A stretch of 64,000 bases of DNA from an uncultured Granulosicoccaceae bacterium (GTDB taxonomy: Bacteria; Pseudomonadota; Gammaproteobacteria; Granulosicoccales; Granulosicoccaceae), in assembly GCA_937922675.1 (NCBI GenBank), contig CALAJN010000016.1:60156-124155 (forward strand). Direction: 5' to 3'. The position numbers were made by a program, and so were the translations under genes. Below are positions 34,352 through 44,992 of this stretch, piece by piece. Numbering within the stretch: the stretch's first letter is position 1; each line of letters starts with the position of its first letter. The notes beneath the pieces were generated by a model. It was not told where the DNA came from, ran no database searches, and was given only the letters and a program-made list of their open reading frames with translations.

Positions 34352-37300
34352 CTAGAGAAGCACCTGCTCAACGCCACCATGAAGCGCTTTGTCTACAAAT
34401 CGCTCGTTCCACTCCTCGCCAAACAGTCCCTTGGCAAGCTCCACCACGATGTAGTCCGTATCCATACCCGTCTCTTCAGCATAACGGCTGAGACCTTGCA
34501 CACAGGCAGGGCATGAGGTGAGCATCTTGACGTCGTGATCAGTCTGCCCGTTGGCAACCCCATTGGATGCAAGGTTGTCGCGCAAGATGTCGGCCTTGCG
34601 TGAGCGTACCTGGGTGGCGATATCGGGCCGGGCGACAGCGAATGTGCCTGCCTCGCCACAACAGCGATCGCTCATCGTGACTTCCTGACCCAGCAGGGCT
34701 GCGTTGACCCTGGCCGGCGCGTAGGTCTTCATCGGGCTATGGCAGGGATCGTGGTAGACATATTTAACACCGCCGACCCCGTCGAGACTGTAGCCCTTTT
34801 CCATCAGGTACTCGTGGATGTCAAGCAGGCGGCAACCGGGAAAGATCTGCTCAAACTCATACTTCAACAACTGATCCATGCACGTGCCACATGACACGAT
34901 TACCGTCTTGATGTCCAGGTAATTCAGTGTGTTGGCCACCCGATGAAACAACACGCGATTCTCGATGGTGATCTCTGTACCCTTGGCTACGTCCCCAGTT
35001 GAGGTCTGCGGATAGCCACAGCAGAGATAGCCAGGCGGCATCACTGTTCTCGCGCCAGAGTCGTAGAGCATGGCGATGGTCGCCATCCCAACCTGACTGA
35101 ACAGCCTCTCGGAGCCACACCCCGGAAAATAAAACACCGAATCCGAATCCTCGTCGACCTTGGCCGGGTCGCGGATGATCGGCACATAGTCACGATTCTC
35201 TATCCCGAGAAGCGCGCGCGTGGTCTTGGCCGGCAACATCTTCTTGCCCGGCAACTTGCGATTGACGAAGTGTACGACCTGCTCGGTCACAGCCGGTTTG
35301 CCAGTGGTCGCGGTCGGTGCATCCCGGCGTGAAGCAACGATGGGTACCTTCTTGGCGATTTCAGTGGCTGTGCGCTGCGCACGAAAGCCCCAATCGATCA
35401 TGCCCTTGCGCATGATCTTGATCGTGGTCGGGTCCTTGGCATTGAGATAGGCCATGGATGCCTTGGTGCCAAGCGACAAGCGCTTCTGACCACGATCAGT
35501 CAGGATCTTGCGCATATGGATTGACACATCACCGTAGTCGATATTCACAGGACAGGGCGCGAGGCACTTGTGACACACCGTGCAGTGATCGGCTATGTCG
35601 TTCATCTCATCAAAGTGACGCACCGACAGCCCACGGCGCGTCTGTTCCTCGTACAGAAAAGCCTCGATAATCAGCCCGGTTCCCAAGATCTTGTTGCGCG
35701 GTGAATAAAGCAAGTTGGCACCGGGTGCATGGGTGGTGCACACAGGTTTACATTTTCCGCAGCGCAAACAATCCTTGATGCTGTTATTCAGCTCGCCAAG
35801 CTCACTCTGCTCAAGAATCAGCGCCTCCTGCTGAACCAGACGCAGTGAGGGCGTGTACGCGTTTTCGAGCCCCGAGCCCGCCATCAACTTACCGCGATTG
35901 AAATGCCCATCGGGATCCACGCGCTGTTTGTACTCACCAAAGGCATCGATGACATCGGCGTCCATGTATTCCATCTTGGTGAGCCCGATACCGTGCTCAC
36001 CACTAATAACGCCATCCAGCACACGCGCAAGGTCCATTACGCGAGACACGATCGCCTCCGCACCCCGCATCATCTCGTAGTCGTTTGAATTGACCGGAAT
36101 ATTGGTGTGTACATTGCCGTCACCGGCATGCATGTGCAGCGCTGCAAAGAGCCTACGAGGCCTCCACTCATCGTGAATTGCATCAATACGGTCCAACAAA
36201 CGCTCGTAACGCTTGCCAGAGAAACGCTGCTTGAGTGGCCGCTCCACACGCTCGCGATAGCTGATGAGCGTTTCACGCTCAAGCAATGAGGCCACCAGCG
36301 GATTGGGCTCCGCTATGTGCTTGCCAGCAGCAAGCGACTCGTTAAAACGAGCCTCGGCCTGTTGCAGCTCAACGAGGACCTGACTCCACTCAGCGTGCAC
36401 CTCGTCGAGCGAGGCAACTCCGGCGCCAAGGCTGTTACTGACAATTGCCTCGGTCTCTTCACCGCCATCATGCGGCATACCGATCAGCGAGCGCACTTCC
36501 GGTCCCGCTAGAAACCGGCGCACTTCCTGAAGCATTGAGATCTTGTTGCCGAGCGACTGGTCGATATTGATACGCTCTATGCCCTCGCTATACTCCGCCA
36601 GCTTGTCGAGCGGGATGACCACATCCTCATTGATCTTGAAGGCATTGGTGTGGGCGGCTATGGCTGCTGTGCGCGATCGTGCCGCCCAGAACTGCTTGCG
36701 AGATTCAGGGCTTACAGCAACGAATCCCTCAGCACCTCGCGCATTGACGGCCTCGACCATTCGCGACGCGCTACGCGCTACCGCATCTGCATCATCACCA
36801 ACGACATCGGCCACCAACAGCATCTTTGGCAGCTGACCCCGCGCTGCCTTGGGTGTGTAGCCAACAGCCTTGATGTAGCGATCGTCAAGATGCTCAAGCC
36901 CTGCCAGCGCAACGTTCGGATCATCGTCAACCAGCGCCTTCACCTCGGTGATGGCGGGCACCGCTGTTCGCAAGTCCTTACCGTAGAACTCCATGGCGAC
37001 GGTGCGCACGTTGTCTGGCATGCGATGCAGAATAAAGACAGCCGATGTAATCAGACCATCACAGCCTTCCTTCTGTACACCGGGCAAACCACCCAAGGTC
37101 TTGTCGGTGACGTCCTTGCCAAGCCCCTGCTTGCGCAGACTTGCGCCGGGCGCGATCAATAGTTCGGGCTCACCCAGCGAGACACCTGTGATGCCGTCGG
37201 TACGTGTGACCTTGAACCGCACCGCTTCCTGCAGATGAATCTTGCCAAGGTTGTGGTCCAGGCGCTCAACATCGCACCAATTACCATTTGCATCGACCAT

Positions 37301-38248
37301 ACGCCAGGACAACAAGTTGTCGAGCGTGGTGCCCCACAGCACCGCCTTCTTGCCGCCAGCGTTCATCGCGATGTTGCCACCGATGGTCGAAGCGTCCTGA
37401 CTGGTTGGATCGACCGCAAAAGCCAACCCCCTGGCGCTGGCTGCTTCTGACACGCGGCGCGTGACAGTGCCCGCGCCTACACTGATTGCGTGCGTCTTGC
37501 GCTGAGGTTGCTGGCTGGAAACCGACAAGGCCCTTTCTTCTACGGCCCCGACATGATCAAGTTTCTCAAGGTTGATGACCGCTGTGTCTCGGTGCAAGGG
37601 AACAGCACCTCCGGTGTAACCGGTGCCCCCGCCGCGCCCGATCATGGTGATACCCAATTCAATACAAGCGCGCACCAACGCCGGTAACTCGGCTTCGGAG
37701 TCGGGCGTCAGTACGACACTTGGCAGCTCTACTCGCCAGTCCGTGGCATCAGTGACATGCGAGACGCGCGACAAACCATCAAAGCGCACATTGTCCTTGT
37801 GAGTGAGCCCCGACAGTGCACGTGCGATACGACGTCGTAGCGCAGCCTCTTGCTCAAGTGCCGTCTCAAAGGCATCAATTGCTACTGTGGCCAGCTGGAT
37901 CAGCGCAACGACCCGCTCATCATCATCGTTGCGCTCGCTGATCTGTGCGGTGCGATGCTTCAGAGCGCCTGTCAGGTTGGCGCGCCGACGCTCGTCAGCA
38001 AGCAGGTCGTCCTGGATATAGGGATTGCGATCAATCACCCACAGGTCGCCGAGCACCTCAAACAACATGCGTGCCGAACGTCCGGTGCGTCGCTGGGAAC
38101 GCAGGGACTGAATCAATGTCCACCCTTTCTCGCCCAAATAACGCAGAGCAATCTCTCGATCCGAGAAAGACGTGTAGTTGTAGGGAATTTCGCGAAGAGG
38201 CGGTAACTCTAGTAGCTCGCCTGATTCGCCTTGCAAGGGTGCATTCAT
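34352..38248 (-). CDS. Giant FAD-linked oxidase / Fe-S / CCG-domain dehydrogenase (DUF3683 type)
   Basis: 1298 aa in one chain. N-terminal DUF3683 region (~1-165; [21 protein letters not shown]), FAD-binding type-4 domain (~170-390; [37 protein letters not shown]), FAD-oxidase C-terminal domain (~400-810; [24 protein letters not shown]), two 4Fe-4S motifs ([11 protein letters not shown] ~830 and [11 protein letters not shown] ~888), and two CCG cysteine-rich domains ([12 protein letters not shown] ~1038; YHDPCHSP ~1164; RCCGEAG ~1196). It combines GlcD-like and GlcF-like halves, as in YdiJ/D-2-hydroxyglutarate or D-lactate dehydrogenases. A 2-hydroxyacid is the probable substrate, with electrons passed to the quinone pool; the acid is not known. 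Confidence 0.9.
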   Translation of the reverse strand: MNAPLQGESGELLELPPLREIPYNYTSFSDREIALRYLGEKGWTLIQSLRSQRRTGRSARMLFEVLGDLWVIDRNPYIQDDLLADERRRANLTGALKHRTAQISERNDDDERVVALIQLATVAIDAFETALEQEAALRRRIARALSGLTHKDNVRFDGLSRVSHVTDATDWRVELPSVVLTPDSEAELPALVRACIELGITMIGRGGGTGYTGGAVPLHRDTAVINLEKLDHVGAVEERALSVSSQQPQRKTHAISVGAGTVTRRVSEAASARGLAFAVDPTSQDASTIGGNIAMNAGGKKAVLWGTTLDNLLSWRMVDANGNWCDVERLDHNLGKIHLQEAVRFKVTRTDGITGVSLGEPELLIAPGASLRKQGLGKDVTDKTLGGLPGVQKEGCDGLITSAVFILHRMPDNVRTVAMEFYGKDLRTAVPAITEVKALVDDDPNVALAGLEHLDDRYIKAVGYTPKAARGQLPKMLLVADVVGDDADAVARSASRMVEAVNARGAEGFVAVSPESRKQFWAARSRTAAIAAHTNAFKINEDVVIPLDKLAEYSEGIERINIDQSLGNKISMLQEVRRFLAGPEVRSLIGMPHDGGEETEAIVSNSLGAGVASLDEVHAEWSQVLVELQQAEARFNESLAAGKHIAEPNPLVASLLERETLISYRERVERPLKQRFSGKRYERLLDRIDAIHDEWRPRRLFAALHMHAGDGNVHTNIPVNSNDYEMMRGAEAIVSRVMDLARVLDGVISGEHGIGLTKMEYMDADVIDAFGEYKQRVDPDGHFNRGKLMAGSGLENAYTPSLRLVQQEALILEQSELGELNNSIKDCLRCGKCKPVCTTHAPGANLLYSPRNKILGTGLIIEAFLYEEQTRRGLSVRHFDEMNDIADHCTVCHKCLAPCPVNIDYGDVSIHMRKILTDRGQKRLSLGTKASMAYLNAKDPTTIKIMRKGMIDWGFRAQRTATEIAKKVPIVASRRDAPTATTGKPAVTEQVVHFVNRKLPGKKMLPAKTTRALLGIENRDYVPIIRDPAKVDEDSDSVFYFPGCGSERLFSQVGMATIAMLYDSGARTVMPPGYLCCGYPQTSTGDVAKGTEITIENRVLFHRVANTLNYLDIKTVIVSCGTCMDQLLKYEFEQIFPGCRLLDIHEYLMEKGYSLDGVGGVKYVYHDPCHSPMKTYAPARVNAALLGQEVTMSDRCCGEAGTFAVARPDIATQVRSRKADILRDNLASNGVANGQTDHDVKMLTSCPACVQGLSRYAEETGMDTDYIVVELAKGLFGEEWNERFVDKALHGGVEQVLL

Positions 38249-38389
38249 CTAACGATTGCGGCGATGGTTCGCGGCTCCCCAGTATATGACGGGCACCGCA
38301 CAGACACTAATACGCAGGGGCATGAATCCTCGACCACAGGGGATGCAATCACGCTGACTCAACTGATCACCAGCGACATGACGGAAATG

Positions 38390-38414
38390 AAAAAGGCCCC
38401 TCGCGGGGCCTTTC
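38390..38414 (-). terminator. Terminator after rpsI
   Basis: GGCCCC-TCGC-GGGGCC flanked on the plus strand by five A, so minus-strand transcripts end in T after the hairpin. It is ~70 bp after the rpsI stop. Confidence 0.8.
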
Positions 38415-38482
38415 ACAAGCATGAACAGATGCAGAGCACTACGCCGCAGATCACACCGCCGCGGCAAGCCCTTCCTGAACGA

Positions 38483-38884
38483 TCAGCGCTTGGAGTACTG
38501 AGTCGCTTTGCGCGCCTTGCGCAGACCGACCTTCTTGCGCTCGACCTCTCGAGCATCGCGGGTGAGGAATCCTGCACCGCGCAAGGTGGCACGCATCGCT
38601 TCGTCATAGGAGAGCAGCGCACGAGAGATACCAAGCCGGATCGCACCCGCCTGGCCGCTGCCGCCACCACCCTTGACGGTGATCTTGAAATCAAACTGAC
38701 TCAGCGTGTCGGTACGCTCGAGCGGCTGACGAACGATCATGTGCGCCGTCTTACGACCGAAGTACTCGTCGAGCGGCTTGTCGTTGACAACGATTTGGCC
38801 GCTGCCGCCGCCGTTCATGAAGACACGAGCGGTTGAAGACTTGCGTCGGCCTGTGCCGTAGTACTGATTACCGGGAGCGGGCAT
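38483..38884 (-). CDS. rpsI: Ribosomal protein S9
   Basis: 133 aa (usual ~130). The [14 protein letters not shown] start, [40 protein letters not shown] and the basic tail [24 protein letters not shown], whose last residues reach the P-site tRNA, are all typical. Second gene of the rplM-rpsI operon, 48 bp after rplM, ending at a clear terminator. Confidence 0.98.
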   Translation of the reverse strand: MPAPGNQYYGTGRRKSSTARVFMNGGGSGQIVVNDKPLDEYFGRKTAHMIVRQPLERTDTLSQFDFKITVKGGGGSGQAGAIRLGISRALLSYDEAMRATLRGAGFLTRDAREVERKKVGLRKARKATQYSKR

Positions 38885-38932
38885 GAATTACGAATCCAGT
38901 CAATAAAGTCGAGAGGTGGGTGCCAGACAGTG

Positions 38933-39403
38933 TCAGGCGACCAGGGCCTTGCCAACCTTGGTGCCCTTGCCCACTTCCAATGGCACCGGCTGCTGAGCCG
39001 CGTGCGTGTGCTTGGGTCCAGCAAATACCCGGAGCTTTCGGTACATCTGACGTCCGAGGGCGTTCTTGGGCAGCATGCCCTTGACCGCCAGCTCAACAAT
39101 CCTCTCCGGATGGGTTTGTTGCAGCTTTTCGAAGTTGGTGGTCTTCAGGTTGCCGATGTAGCCGGTGTGGTGCTGATACAGCTTGTTCTTGCGCTTGTTG
39201 CCGGTGACCTCGATCTTGTCCGCGTTGATCACGACAATGTAATCACCGGTATCCACATGCGGGGTGTAGGTGGGCTTGTGCTTGCCGCGCAATCGACGAG
39301 CGATCTCGGTTGCGACATTACCCAGGGTCTGGTTTTCTGCGTCGATCAGGAACCACTGCCGCTGGACTTCGGCGGGCTTGGCACTGATGGTTGTCTTGTT
39401 CAC
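38933..39403 (-). CDS. rplM: Ribosomal protein L13
   Basis: 156 aa from a GTG. Family sequence [63 protein letters not shown]..., [33 protein letters not shown]. It is ~14 residues longer than the E. coli protein because of a C-terminal tail ([14 protein letters not shown]). It heads the rplM-rpsI operon with a good sigma-70 promoter ~150 bp upstream; in E. coli L13 represses its own operon through the leader, which the long leader here would allow. Confidence 0.98.
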   Translation of the reverse strand: MNKTTISAKPAEVQRQWFLIDAENQTLGNVATEIARRLRGKHKPTYTPHVDTGDYIVVINADKIEVTGNKRKNKLYQHHTGYIGNLKTTNFEKLQQTHPERIVELAVKGMLPKNALGRQMYRKLRVFAGPKHTHAAQQPVPLEVGKGTKVGKALVA

Positions 39404-39553
39404 GGCGGCGATGATCAGCTGTTCTGACGGTCAGGCGGGGTGGAGGCTACTCGCCATGGACCGCGCAATACTCACAAGGAGCTTCGCGTCAGCCTCAGCC
39501 AAGTGCACCAGATCACGCGGCGTTCGACCGACCGAACCCCTGCGTAGCCCGCC

Positions 39554-39582
39554 ATTGTAGATCACCAGAGCCGCCGACTCAA
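39554..39582 (-). promoter_or_regulatory. Sigma-70 promoter of rplM-rpsI
   Basis: Minus strand: TTGAGT (39577-39582), a 17-bp spacer, TACAAT (39554-39559). Five of six bases match the -10. Predicted start near 39546 gives a ~140-nt leader before the rplM GTG. Confidence 0.7.
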
Positions 39583-39680
39583 GCAGGTTTGTCAATTGCG
39601 CCGAGCGTGCAGCAGAAGAATCGCCACACACCATTAAATACCCATTCCGATCAGAGACTTAGCAGCCAATTTGACCAGAC

Positions 39681-39713
39681 AAAAAAAAGGCGCGGCCTGT
39701 CAGGAGCCGCGCC
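39681..39713 (-). terminator. Terminator between the OsmC-like gene and rplM
   Basis: GGCGCGGC (39689-39696) pairs with GCCGCGCC (39706-39713), with eight A at 39681-39688, i.e. a U tract for minus-strand RNA. It is a strong terminator, but lies 217 bp after the OsmC-like stop. Confidence 0.85.
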
Positions 39714-39930
39714 ATCAATCATCCGGGGGATGTTCAAAAAGAGAGAAAAACACAGTAGAGCAAGCTGGAGAGAGTTTGCTCTTGCAGGGAGAATTGCAAG
39801 CAGCAGGCCAACATTCACACGAACCGCAGCGCCACGCGGTTTTCAAAATGATTGCGGACCGGACGGCACCAATAGCGCTGCACGGACTCGATTCCCTGGC
39901 GGCCCACCGATCTTCAGCGTCGGAATAGCG
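39714..39930 (-). other. Long 3' untranslated stretch or small RNA candidate after the OsmC-like gene
   Basis: 217 bp between the OsmC-like stop and its terminator, without a convincing coding frame on either strand. It would be transcribed as a long 3' end; a separate short RNA ending at the terminator is possible. I see no promoter that settles this. Confidence 0.35.
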
Positions 39931-40350
39931 TCAGGCCGCCGGCAGTATTTCGTAGGTGCACGAAATATTGACCGTCGACTCCAGCATGCGCGAGGCCGAG
40001 CAGTATTTTTCCTTGCTGAGCGAGACGGCCCTTGATACGTGCTTGTCGGACAGCTCGTGGCCGAACACCTTGAAATGCACGCGTACCGCCGTGAAAACCG
40101 CGGGTATGTCGTCGGCACGGTCGGCGTCCAGCTCAATCTCCACATCGGTGACCTGCTGGCGGGATTTTTGCAGCATCAGCACTACATCAAACGCCGTACA
40201 GCCACCCAGACCAATAAGCATCAGCTCCATAGGCCGCACACCGAGGTTTCGCCCACCGTGCTCCGGGGACCCATCGATGACAACCGAATGACCACTACCA
40301 GATTCACCCACAAAGCTCATATGGTCGAGCCACTTAATACGTGCCTGCAC
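39931..40350 (-). CDS. OsmC-family protein
   Basis: 139 aa from a GTG at 40350, chosen because AGAGGAG lies ~8 bases upstream and the protein then begins MQARIKWLDHMSFVGESGSGH as in the YhfA/OsmC family; an ATG 15 codons earlier is possible. MELMLIGLGGCTAFDVVLMLQKSRQ carries the conserved Cys, and a second Cys is in KYCSASRML, the pair used for peroxide reduction in active OsmC/Ohr enzymes. It is divergent from crp, an arrangement also found in Pseudomonas (vfr region) and other gammaproteobacteria. Its substrate is unknown. Confidence 0.9.
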   Translation of the reverse strand: MQARIKWLDHMSFVGESGSGHSVVIDGSPEHGGRNLGVRPMELMLIGLGGCTAFDVVLMLQKSRQQVTDVEIELDADRADDIPAVFTAVRVHFKVFGHELSDKHVSRAVSLSKEKYCSASRMLESTVNISCTYEILPAA

Positions 40351-40527
40351 GGGCGCACTCCTCTGTTGACCCGCACCAAACCGGTAACACAGCACGTTGT
40401 GAGCCGTATTTCGTCTAGCGCGTCACTGAAGATATCAAAATATCGGCCGATCACTGTTTGACACAAAACGAAACAGGTCCGGGATTGGGCCGTTGGATCA
40501 AACAGAGAGTACGGAGAGACACATACA

Positions 40528-41166
40528 ATGCTTGCCCCTCGAATAGCACCACCACCTGTCGAATGGCTTGATCTCTTTCTGCGATCAAGTCACCGTCGGC
40601 AGTACCCGGCGAAAACCACCATCATCCATCACGGTGATGTGGCAGAGACCCTCTACTACATCGTCGACGGTTCCGTCAGCGTTGTAGTCGAAGATGACGA
40701 TGGCCGAGAGATCGTACTCGCCTATTTGTCGGCTGGCGACTTCTTTGGAGAGATGGGCTTGTTTGACGAGGCCGCAGGCCGCAGTGCATGGGTCACGGCT
40801 CGCAGCAAGTGCGAACTGGCCGAAATGAATTACGAGCAGTTCCGCCGCCTGTCGGCCGAACAGCCTGACCTTCTCTACGCATTGACCACGCAAATGGCTT
40901 CGCGTCTGCGCAAGACCAGCATCAAGGTGCGCGACCTCGCCTTCCTGGACGTCACCGGCCGCGTCGCCTCTACCCTGCTGGATCTGGCCAAGATGCCTGA
41001 CGCCATCACCCACCCCGATGGCATGCAAGTCAGAATTACCCGCCAGGAGATAGCTCGCATCGTAGGGTGCTCTCGTGAAATGGTAGGACGCGTACTCAAG
41101 GACCTGGAGGAACGCGGCCTGATCCACGCCCGTGGCAAGACCATGGTGATATACGGTACGCGCTAA
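40528..41166 (+). CDS. crp: cAMP receptor protein family regulator (Crp/Vfr)
   Basis: 212 aa, as in E. coli Crp (210) and Pseudomonas Vfr (214). Cyclic-nucleotide domain (~20-125) keeps the cAMP-contacting [30 protein letters not shown]; the C-terminal winged helix has [32 protein letters not shown] with the recognition-helix Arg/Glu/Arg pattern of Crp. It acts as a dimer on TGTGA-type sites as a global regulator. Gene order trpG-trpD-trpC-crp-OsmC agrees with the vfr locus of Pseudomonas, with one lipoprotein gene inserted. A strong terminator follows. Confidence 0.95.
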   Translation: MLAPRIAPPPVEWLDLFLRSSHRRQYPAKTTIIHHGDVAETLYYIVDGSVSVVVEDDDGREIVLAYLSAGDFFGEMGLFDEAAGRSAWVTARSKCELAEMNYEQFRRLSAEQPDLLYALTTQMASRLRKTSIKVRDLAFLDVTGRVASTLLDLAKMPDAITHPDGMQVRITRQEIARIVGCSREMVGRVLKDLEERGLIHARGKTMVIYGTR

Positions 41167-41193
41167 AGCGCCGATCCTTGTTCCGACTCTCGG

Positions 41194-41222
41194 AAAGGCC
41201 ACCTCAGGGTGGCCTTTTTTTT
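41194..41222 (+). terminator. Terminator after crp
   Basis: AAAGGCCACC, TCAG loop, GGTGGCC and eight T. It is 28 bp past the crp stop and just before the start of the lipoprotein gene. Confidence 0.92.
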
Positions 41223-41243
41223 GACTGCTGCGCAGAGATCGAT

Positions 41244-42464
41244 ATGCAAGCCTGGCCACAACTAGCACAACTTGCACTTGGACTCGGTATGACGCTGCTG
41301 GCTGCCTGCGGCAGTGTCGATAACTCGCAGACCAACACGACAGGACCGAGTACAGCAAGCCCGAATCCAGAAGCTCCAAGTACGACGACAATCGAAGTGG
41401 CGCCTGAACCGATCGCACCAGGCACTCCAGATCTCGGAGCCGCCGTAGCTGTCGATGAGCCAGCGCTGTTTGATGAGCTTGATCGACTCGCAACGGATCT
41501 ACACACAGGACATCTCATACCTGCCCTCATCGACGCCGATGTGACAGGGCTCACCCTGTCTACCTTGCTGAAAGGACCACATGGTTCACCGTCCGCCGAC
41601 ACAACAGGACGTGGCCTAGGTGCTCTCGGTTTACTGCCTCCGTATAGAACGTCACTTCGGCGCTCCAGCTGGCCTGAGCTCTACGGTCGATCAGCGACTG
41701 GTATCACTTGCACACAGGGCAGTCTCACTCACTCGCTGGAAGACGCGACACCACGGCCCTACCTCAAACTTCAGTTCAAGTCGTGTCTCATGGGCCCATT
41801 GCTAGTCGACGGTAATCTGCTGATAGAACGCCCCGCCAATGCGCTTGATCTTCCAACGCGCATCGGTTACGACAATATCAGCCTGACAGAAAGTGGCTAT
41901 ACACAGCGTATAACTGGCACGATTACATGGGCTGATGGCGATGACTGTGGCGTGCACGAACGTCGCATCATCCACATTCACTCATCCGAACCTGACAGTG
42001 GCAGCTCGGTGCTGCTCGACGGACTCGAGAGCTATACCACCGCCCCGGCCTTGTTCTCTGAGTGCGGCGAGGCCGACGTCCCGAACGGATGGCGCGGCCG
42101 CATTGCCTTCGGTTCACACGGTGTTGTCACCATTGATACACCTCAAGCCTTCACACACGATTGGGCAGCATTGCCACGGCAGAGCACAGACGAGGTCCTG
42201 TTCGGTACCCACATACCCGCTGCAGGTACGGTTCGCATGCGAGGGAACACCAGCGACGATGCCGCAGTACAAACAACACTGTCACTCGTGGAGAGCGATA
42301 TCCACTACCCCGATAGCGCCGAGCCCGTACTGGTACGTGTAGCGTTGATCCGCAACAGCATCGTCAGCCAGAGCTTCTTCGCCACATTGCCGGACACCCG
42401 CTCTGGCGAACTGTCAGCCCTGTTACTCAATTTTGAAAAAGCTCAAGGCTCATCGACAGAGTAA
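41244..42464 (+). CDS. Lipoprotein of unknown function between crp and trpC
   Basis: 406 aa from the ATG at 41244; the frame is open back to 41178 but that part lies over the crp terminator. Lipobox LAAC with Cys22, followed by Gly (outer membrane sorting). A Ser/Thr/Pro-rich tether (~25-65) leads to a beta-rich body with two Cys pairs (ITCTQGSL, KSCLMGPL; DDCGVHE, SECGEADV). Repeated strand-turn patterns (LVDGNLLIERPANALDLPTRIGY, YTQRITGTITWADG, RGRIAFGSHGVVTID) suggest a beta-barrel or lipocalin-like shape. I do not recognise the family. It starts 21 bp after the terminator, so its promoter or read-through is unclear. Confidence 0.75.
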   Translation: MQAWPQLAQLALGLGMTLLAACGSVDNSQTNTTGPSTASPNPEAPSTTTIEVAPEPIAPGTPDLGAAVAVDEPALFDELDRLATDLHTGHLIPALIDADVTGLTLSTLLKGPHGSPSADTTGRGLGALGLLPPYRTSLRRSSWPELYGRSATGITCTQGSLTHSLEDATPRPYLKLQFKSCLMGPLLVDGNLLIERPANALDLPTRIGYDNISLTESGYTQRITGTITWADGDDCGVHERRIIHIHSSEPDSGSSVLLDGLESYTTAPALFSECGEADVPNGWRGRIAFGSHGVVTIDTPQAFTHDWAALPRQSTDEVLFGTHIPAAGTVRMRGNTSDDAAVQTTLSLVESDIHYPDSAEPVLVRVALIRNSIVSQSFFATLPDTRSGELSALLLNFEKAQGSSTE

Positions 42465-42507
42465 GTGATGCATCGGAGCCCGACGCAATGCATGTCGACA
42501 AGCCGGC

Positions 42508-43305
42508 CTACGAGAACAAGTGTGCCAGCGCGGCACCCGGGTCCTCGGCGCGCATGAAGGCCTCACCTATCAAAAATGCATTGACCCCGGCGGCACGCAT
42601 ACGTTCTACATCCGAGCGCTCCAGGATCCCGCTTTCGGTCACTACCAGTGCGTCTTCACTGATATGCGCCAGTAGCTCGATGGTGGTGTCGAGTGACACT
42701 TCAAAAGTACGCAGGTTGCGGTTATTGATACCGAGCAACATCGGCTTGAGTGGCAACACACGGTGCAGCTCGTCTGCATCATGCACCTCGACCAAAACAT
42801 CCATGCCAAGTGCCGTTGCCTGTTCATAGAGCTCTGCAAGATGGATGTCGCTGAGCGCCGAGGCGATCAACAACACGCAGTCAGCACCGATCGCACGCGC
42901 CTCTGATATCTGATATGCATCAATTAGAAAGTCCTTGCGGATAACTGGCAGGTCACAGGCCGCTCGCGCCTCCTGCAGGGCGCCTTCACTACCTTGAAAA
43001 AAATCGGCATCGGTCAACACTGACAGACAGGCAGCGCCGCCCCGCGCATAACTCACGGCGATCTCCCCCGGGCGAAAGTCATCACGCAGTACACCTTTAC
43101 TAGGTGAGGCTTTCTTGATCTCCGCGATCACCGCAGACTCTCCTGCCTCAAGGCGGGCATGCATTGAAGCGGCAAACCCTCTGCCAGGCTCAAGACCGGC
43201 AATGCGTTCCGTCAATGCTGCAAGCGATGTGTGCTTGCGACGCTCCGCAATCTCCTCGTGCTTGCGCACGAGAATCTTTTTGAGAATATCCGGGATGTCG
43301 GTCAT
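42508..43305 (-). CDS. trpC: Indole-3-glycerol phosphate synthase
   Basis: Fourth step of tryptophan synthesis, 265 aa TIM barrel. Family motifs: [97 protein letters not shown], and [28 protein letters not shown]. It is a stand-alone TrpC with no TrpF fused. The ATG overlaps the trpD stop (ATGA); it ends the trpE-G-D-C operon. trpF, trpB and trpA are not in the window. Confidence 0.97.
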   Translation of the reverse strand: MTDIPDILKKILVRKHEEIAERRKHTSLAALTERIAGLEPGRGFAASMHARLEAGESAVIAEIKKASPSKGVLRDDFRPGEIAVSYARGGAACLSVLTDADFFQGSEGALQEARAACDLPVIRKDFLIDAYQISEARAIGADCVLLIASALSDIHLAELYEQATALGMDVLVEVHDADELHRVLPLKPMLLGINNRNLRTFEVSLDTTIELLAHISEDALVVTESGILERSDVERMRAAGVNAFLIGEAFMRAEDPGAALAHLFS

Positions 43306-44333
43306 GCCTGGTCTCCGGTCGCAAGACTCACCGATACCTGCACCAGTTTGGCCAGCATCTCGCGGGCTGCGCCAGACGCCAGCACCGCACGCGCACGCAT
43401 GACGCCATCGGCGTGGTTCGCAGCCTTGCCCCCGATGTATATCGCAGCGCCAGCATTGAGCAACACGATATCCCGTGCAGCACCCGCCTCATCGTTGAGC
43501 ACTCCGTCCACCAGCCGGCGACTGGCCTCGGCGCCATCCACCACAATACTCTCCAATGGCGCCGGATCGATGCCGAAATCGGCAGGCTCGATGACGCGCT
43601 CCGAGACGGTCCCGTCTTTCAATTCGGCCACTGTCGTCGGGCCGGACAAACTGATTTCATCCATGCCGTCGTGGCCGTGCACGACCATGGCGTGTCGGCT
43701 ACCGAGTTGCTTGAGTACATCAGTCATCGGACGCACCCACTCACTGTCATAGACACCGAGAAGTTGTCGCGACACCGCGGCGGGATTGGTCAAGGGGCCA
43801 AGCAGATTGAATATCGTGCGCACACCCATCTCCCGTCGAGGACCAATAGCGTGCTTCATCGCGCCATGATGCCGTGGCGCAAACATGAATCCGATACCCG
43901 CCATATCAACACATTGAGCAACCTGCTCCGGATCCAAATCGATGTTGACTCCAGCCGCCTCCAGAAAATCTGCAGCCCCGGAATTTGATGACACAGAACG
44001 ATTACCGTGCTTGGCTATCTGCACGCCGGCAGCCGCTGCCACCAGAGCGCTGCAGGTCGAGATGTTGAACGTGCTGGTCGCATCACCACCTGTACCGACA
44101 ACATCAACCGCCCCATCAGCAACCTTGACGCTGGCCGCGAGTGAACGCATGACCGAGGCTGCCGCTGCCACTTCGTCAACCGTCTCGCCCTTCATCCGTA
44201 GCGCGACCAAAAATCCACCGATCTGCGATGGCGTGGCCTCTCCGGTCATGACCTGCTGCATGACCGCACGCATCTGCTCGCCGCTCAGGTCTTCACGCGC
44301 CACTAGACGAGCGAGCGCTTCTCGTATGTTCAT
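43302..44333 (-). CDS. trpD: Anthranilate phosphoribosyltransferase
   Basis: Second step of tryptophan synthesis, 343 aa from the ATG giving [21 protein letters not shown] (the frame is open 40 codons further, not conserved). PRPP-binding [26 protein letters not shown] (~79-104), [26 protein letters not shown], the anthranilate-side [35 protein letters not shown], and [15 protein letters not shown] are all intact. 55 bp after trpG, 4-bp overlap with trpC. Confidence 0.97.
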   Translation of the reverse strand: MNIREALARLVAREDLSGEQMRAVMQQVMTGEATPSQIGGFLVALRMKGETVDEVAAAASVMRSLAASVKVADGAVDVVGTGGDATSTFNISTCSALVAAAAGVQIAKHGNRSVSSNSGAADFLEAAGVNIDLDPEQVAQCVDMAGIGFMFAPRHHGAMKHAIGPRREMGVRTIFNLLGPLTNPAAVSRQLLGVYDSEWVRPMTDVLKQLGSRHAMVVHGHDGMDEISLSGPTTVAELKDGTVSERVIEPADFGIDPAPLESIVVDGAEASRRLVDGVLNDEAGAARDIVLLNAGAAIYIGGKAANHADGVMRARAVLASGAAREMLAKLVQVSVSLATGDQA

Positions 44334-44388
44334 CTCGGTCTGTTGCTCTCTTGCGTTGCTTTCCTGTCGAAGGATTTTAAGCTGGCAC

Positions 44389-44982
44389 TCAAGGTGCCGG
44401 GTAACACCGGTCCAGAAACGACTTGAGCAAGGCATGGCCATGCTCGCTCTCAATGGACTCAGGATGAAATTGCACCCCTTCTACATCCAGCTCAAGGTGG
44501 CGAAAGCCCATGATTTCCTCATGGTGCCCCGCGTCGTTTACTGTCCAGGCTGTGACACCAAGACAGTTGGGTAACGACTGCTGCAACACCACCAAGGAGT
44601 GGTAGCGAGTTGCATTAAAGGGTGTTGGCAACCCAGTGAACACACCTTCCGCGTTGTGGTGCACAGATGAGCGCTTACCGTGCATCACTTGACCGGCGAG
44701 AGACACCACGCCACCAAAGTGTTGACCGATAGCCTGATGTCCGAGGCAGACTCCAAACACCGGTATGCGCCCCGCAAAGTACGCAAGGGCGTCAAGTGTT
44801 ACGCCCGCATCATCAGGAGTTCCGGGTCCAGGTGATAGCAACAGCCCGGCAGGTTGCTTGGCCACGAGTTGCTCAACAGTGACTCGATCATTGCGAAAGA
44901 CCTCGACCTGGCCGCCAAGTTCACGCAGATACTGCACCAGGTTCCAGGTAAAGGAGTCGTAGTTGTCTATGACAGCGATCAT
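44389..44982 (-). CDS. trpG: Anthranilate synthase component II (glutamine amidotransferase)
   Basis: Supplies ammonia from glutamine to TrpE. 197 aa from the ATG giving MIAVIDNYDSFTWNLVQYL; upstream in-frame sequence overlaps trpE and is not family-like. Class I amidotransferase: oxyanion GLLLSPGPGTPDDAG, nucleophile Cys in VFGVCLGHQAIGQHFGG, and the His-Pro-Glu of VQFHPESIESEHG. It may also serve p-aminobenzoate synthase, as in many bacteria with one trpG/pabA. Starts 10 bp after trpE. Confidence 0.96.
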   Translation of the reverse strand: MIAVIDNYDSFTWNLVQYLRELGGQVEVFRNDRVTVEQLVAKQPAGLLLSPGPGTPDDAGVTLDALAYFAGRIPVFGVCLGHQAIGQHFGGVVSLAGQVMHGKRSSVHHNAEGVFTGLPTPFNATRYHSLVVLQQSLPNCLGVTAWTVNDAGHHEEIMGFRHLELDVEGVQFHPESIESEHGHALLKSFLDRCYPAP

Positions 44983-44992
44983 GTGAATGCGC

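Noticed and set aside
39431..39634. 67-codon minus-strand ORF upstream of rplM
   Set aside because: The best rplM promoter (39554-39582) lies inside it, so most of it is untranscribed or leader; no family features.
40585..41493. 302-codon minus-strand ORF across crp
   Set aside because: Antisense to crp and running through its terminator; no recognisable domain.
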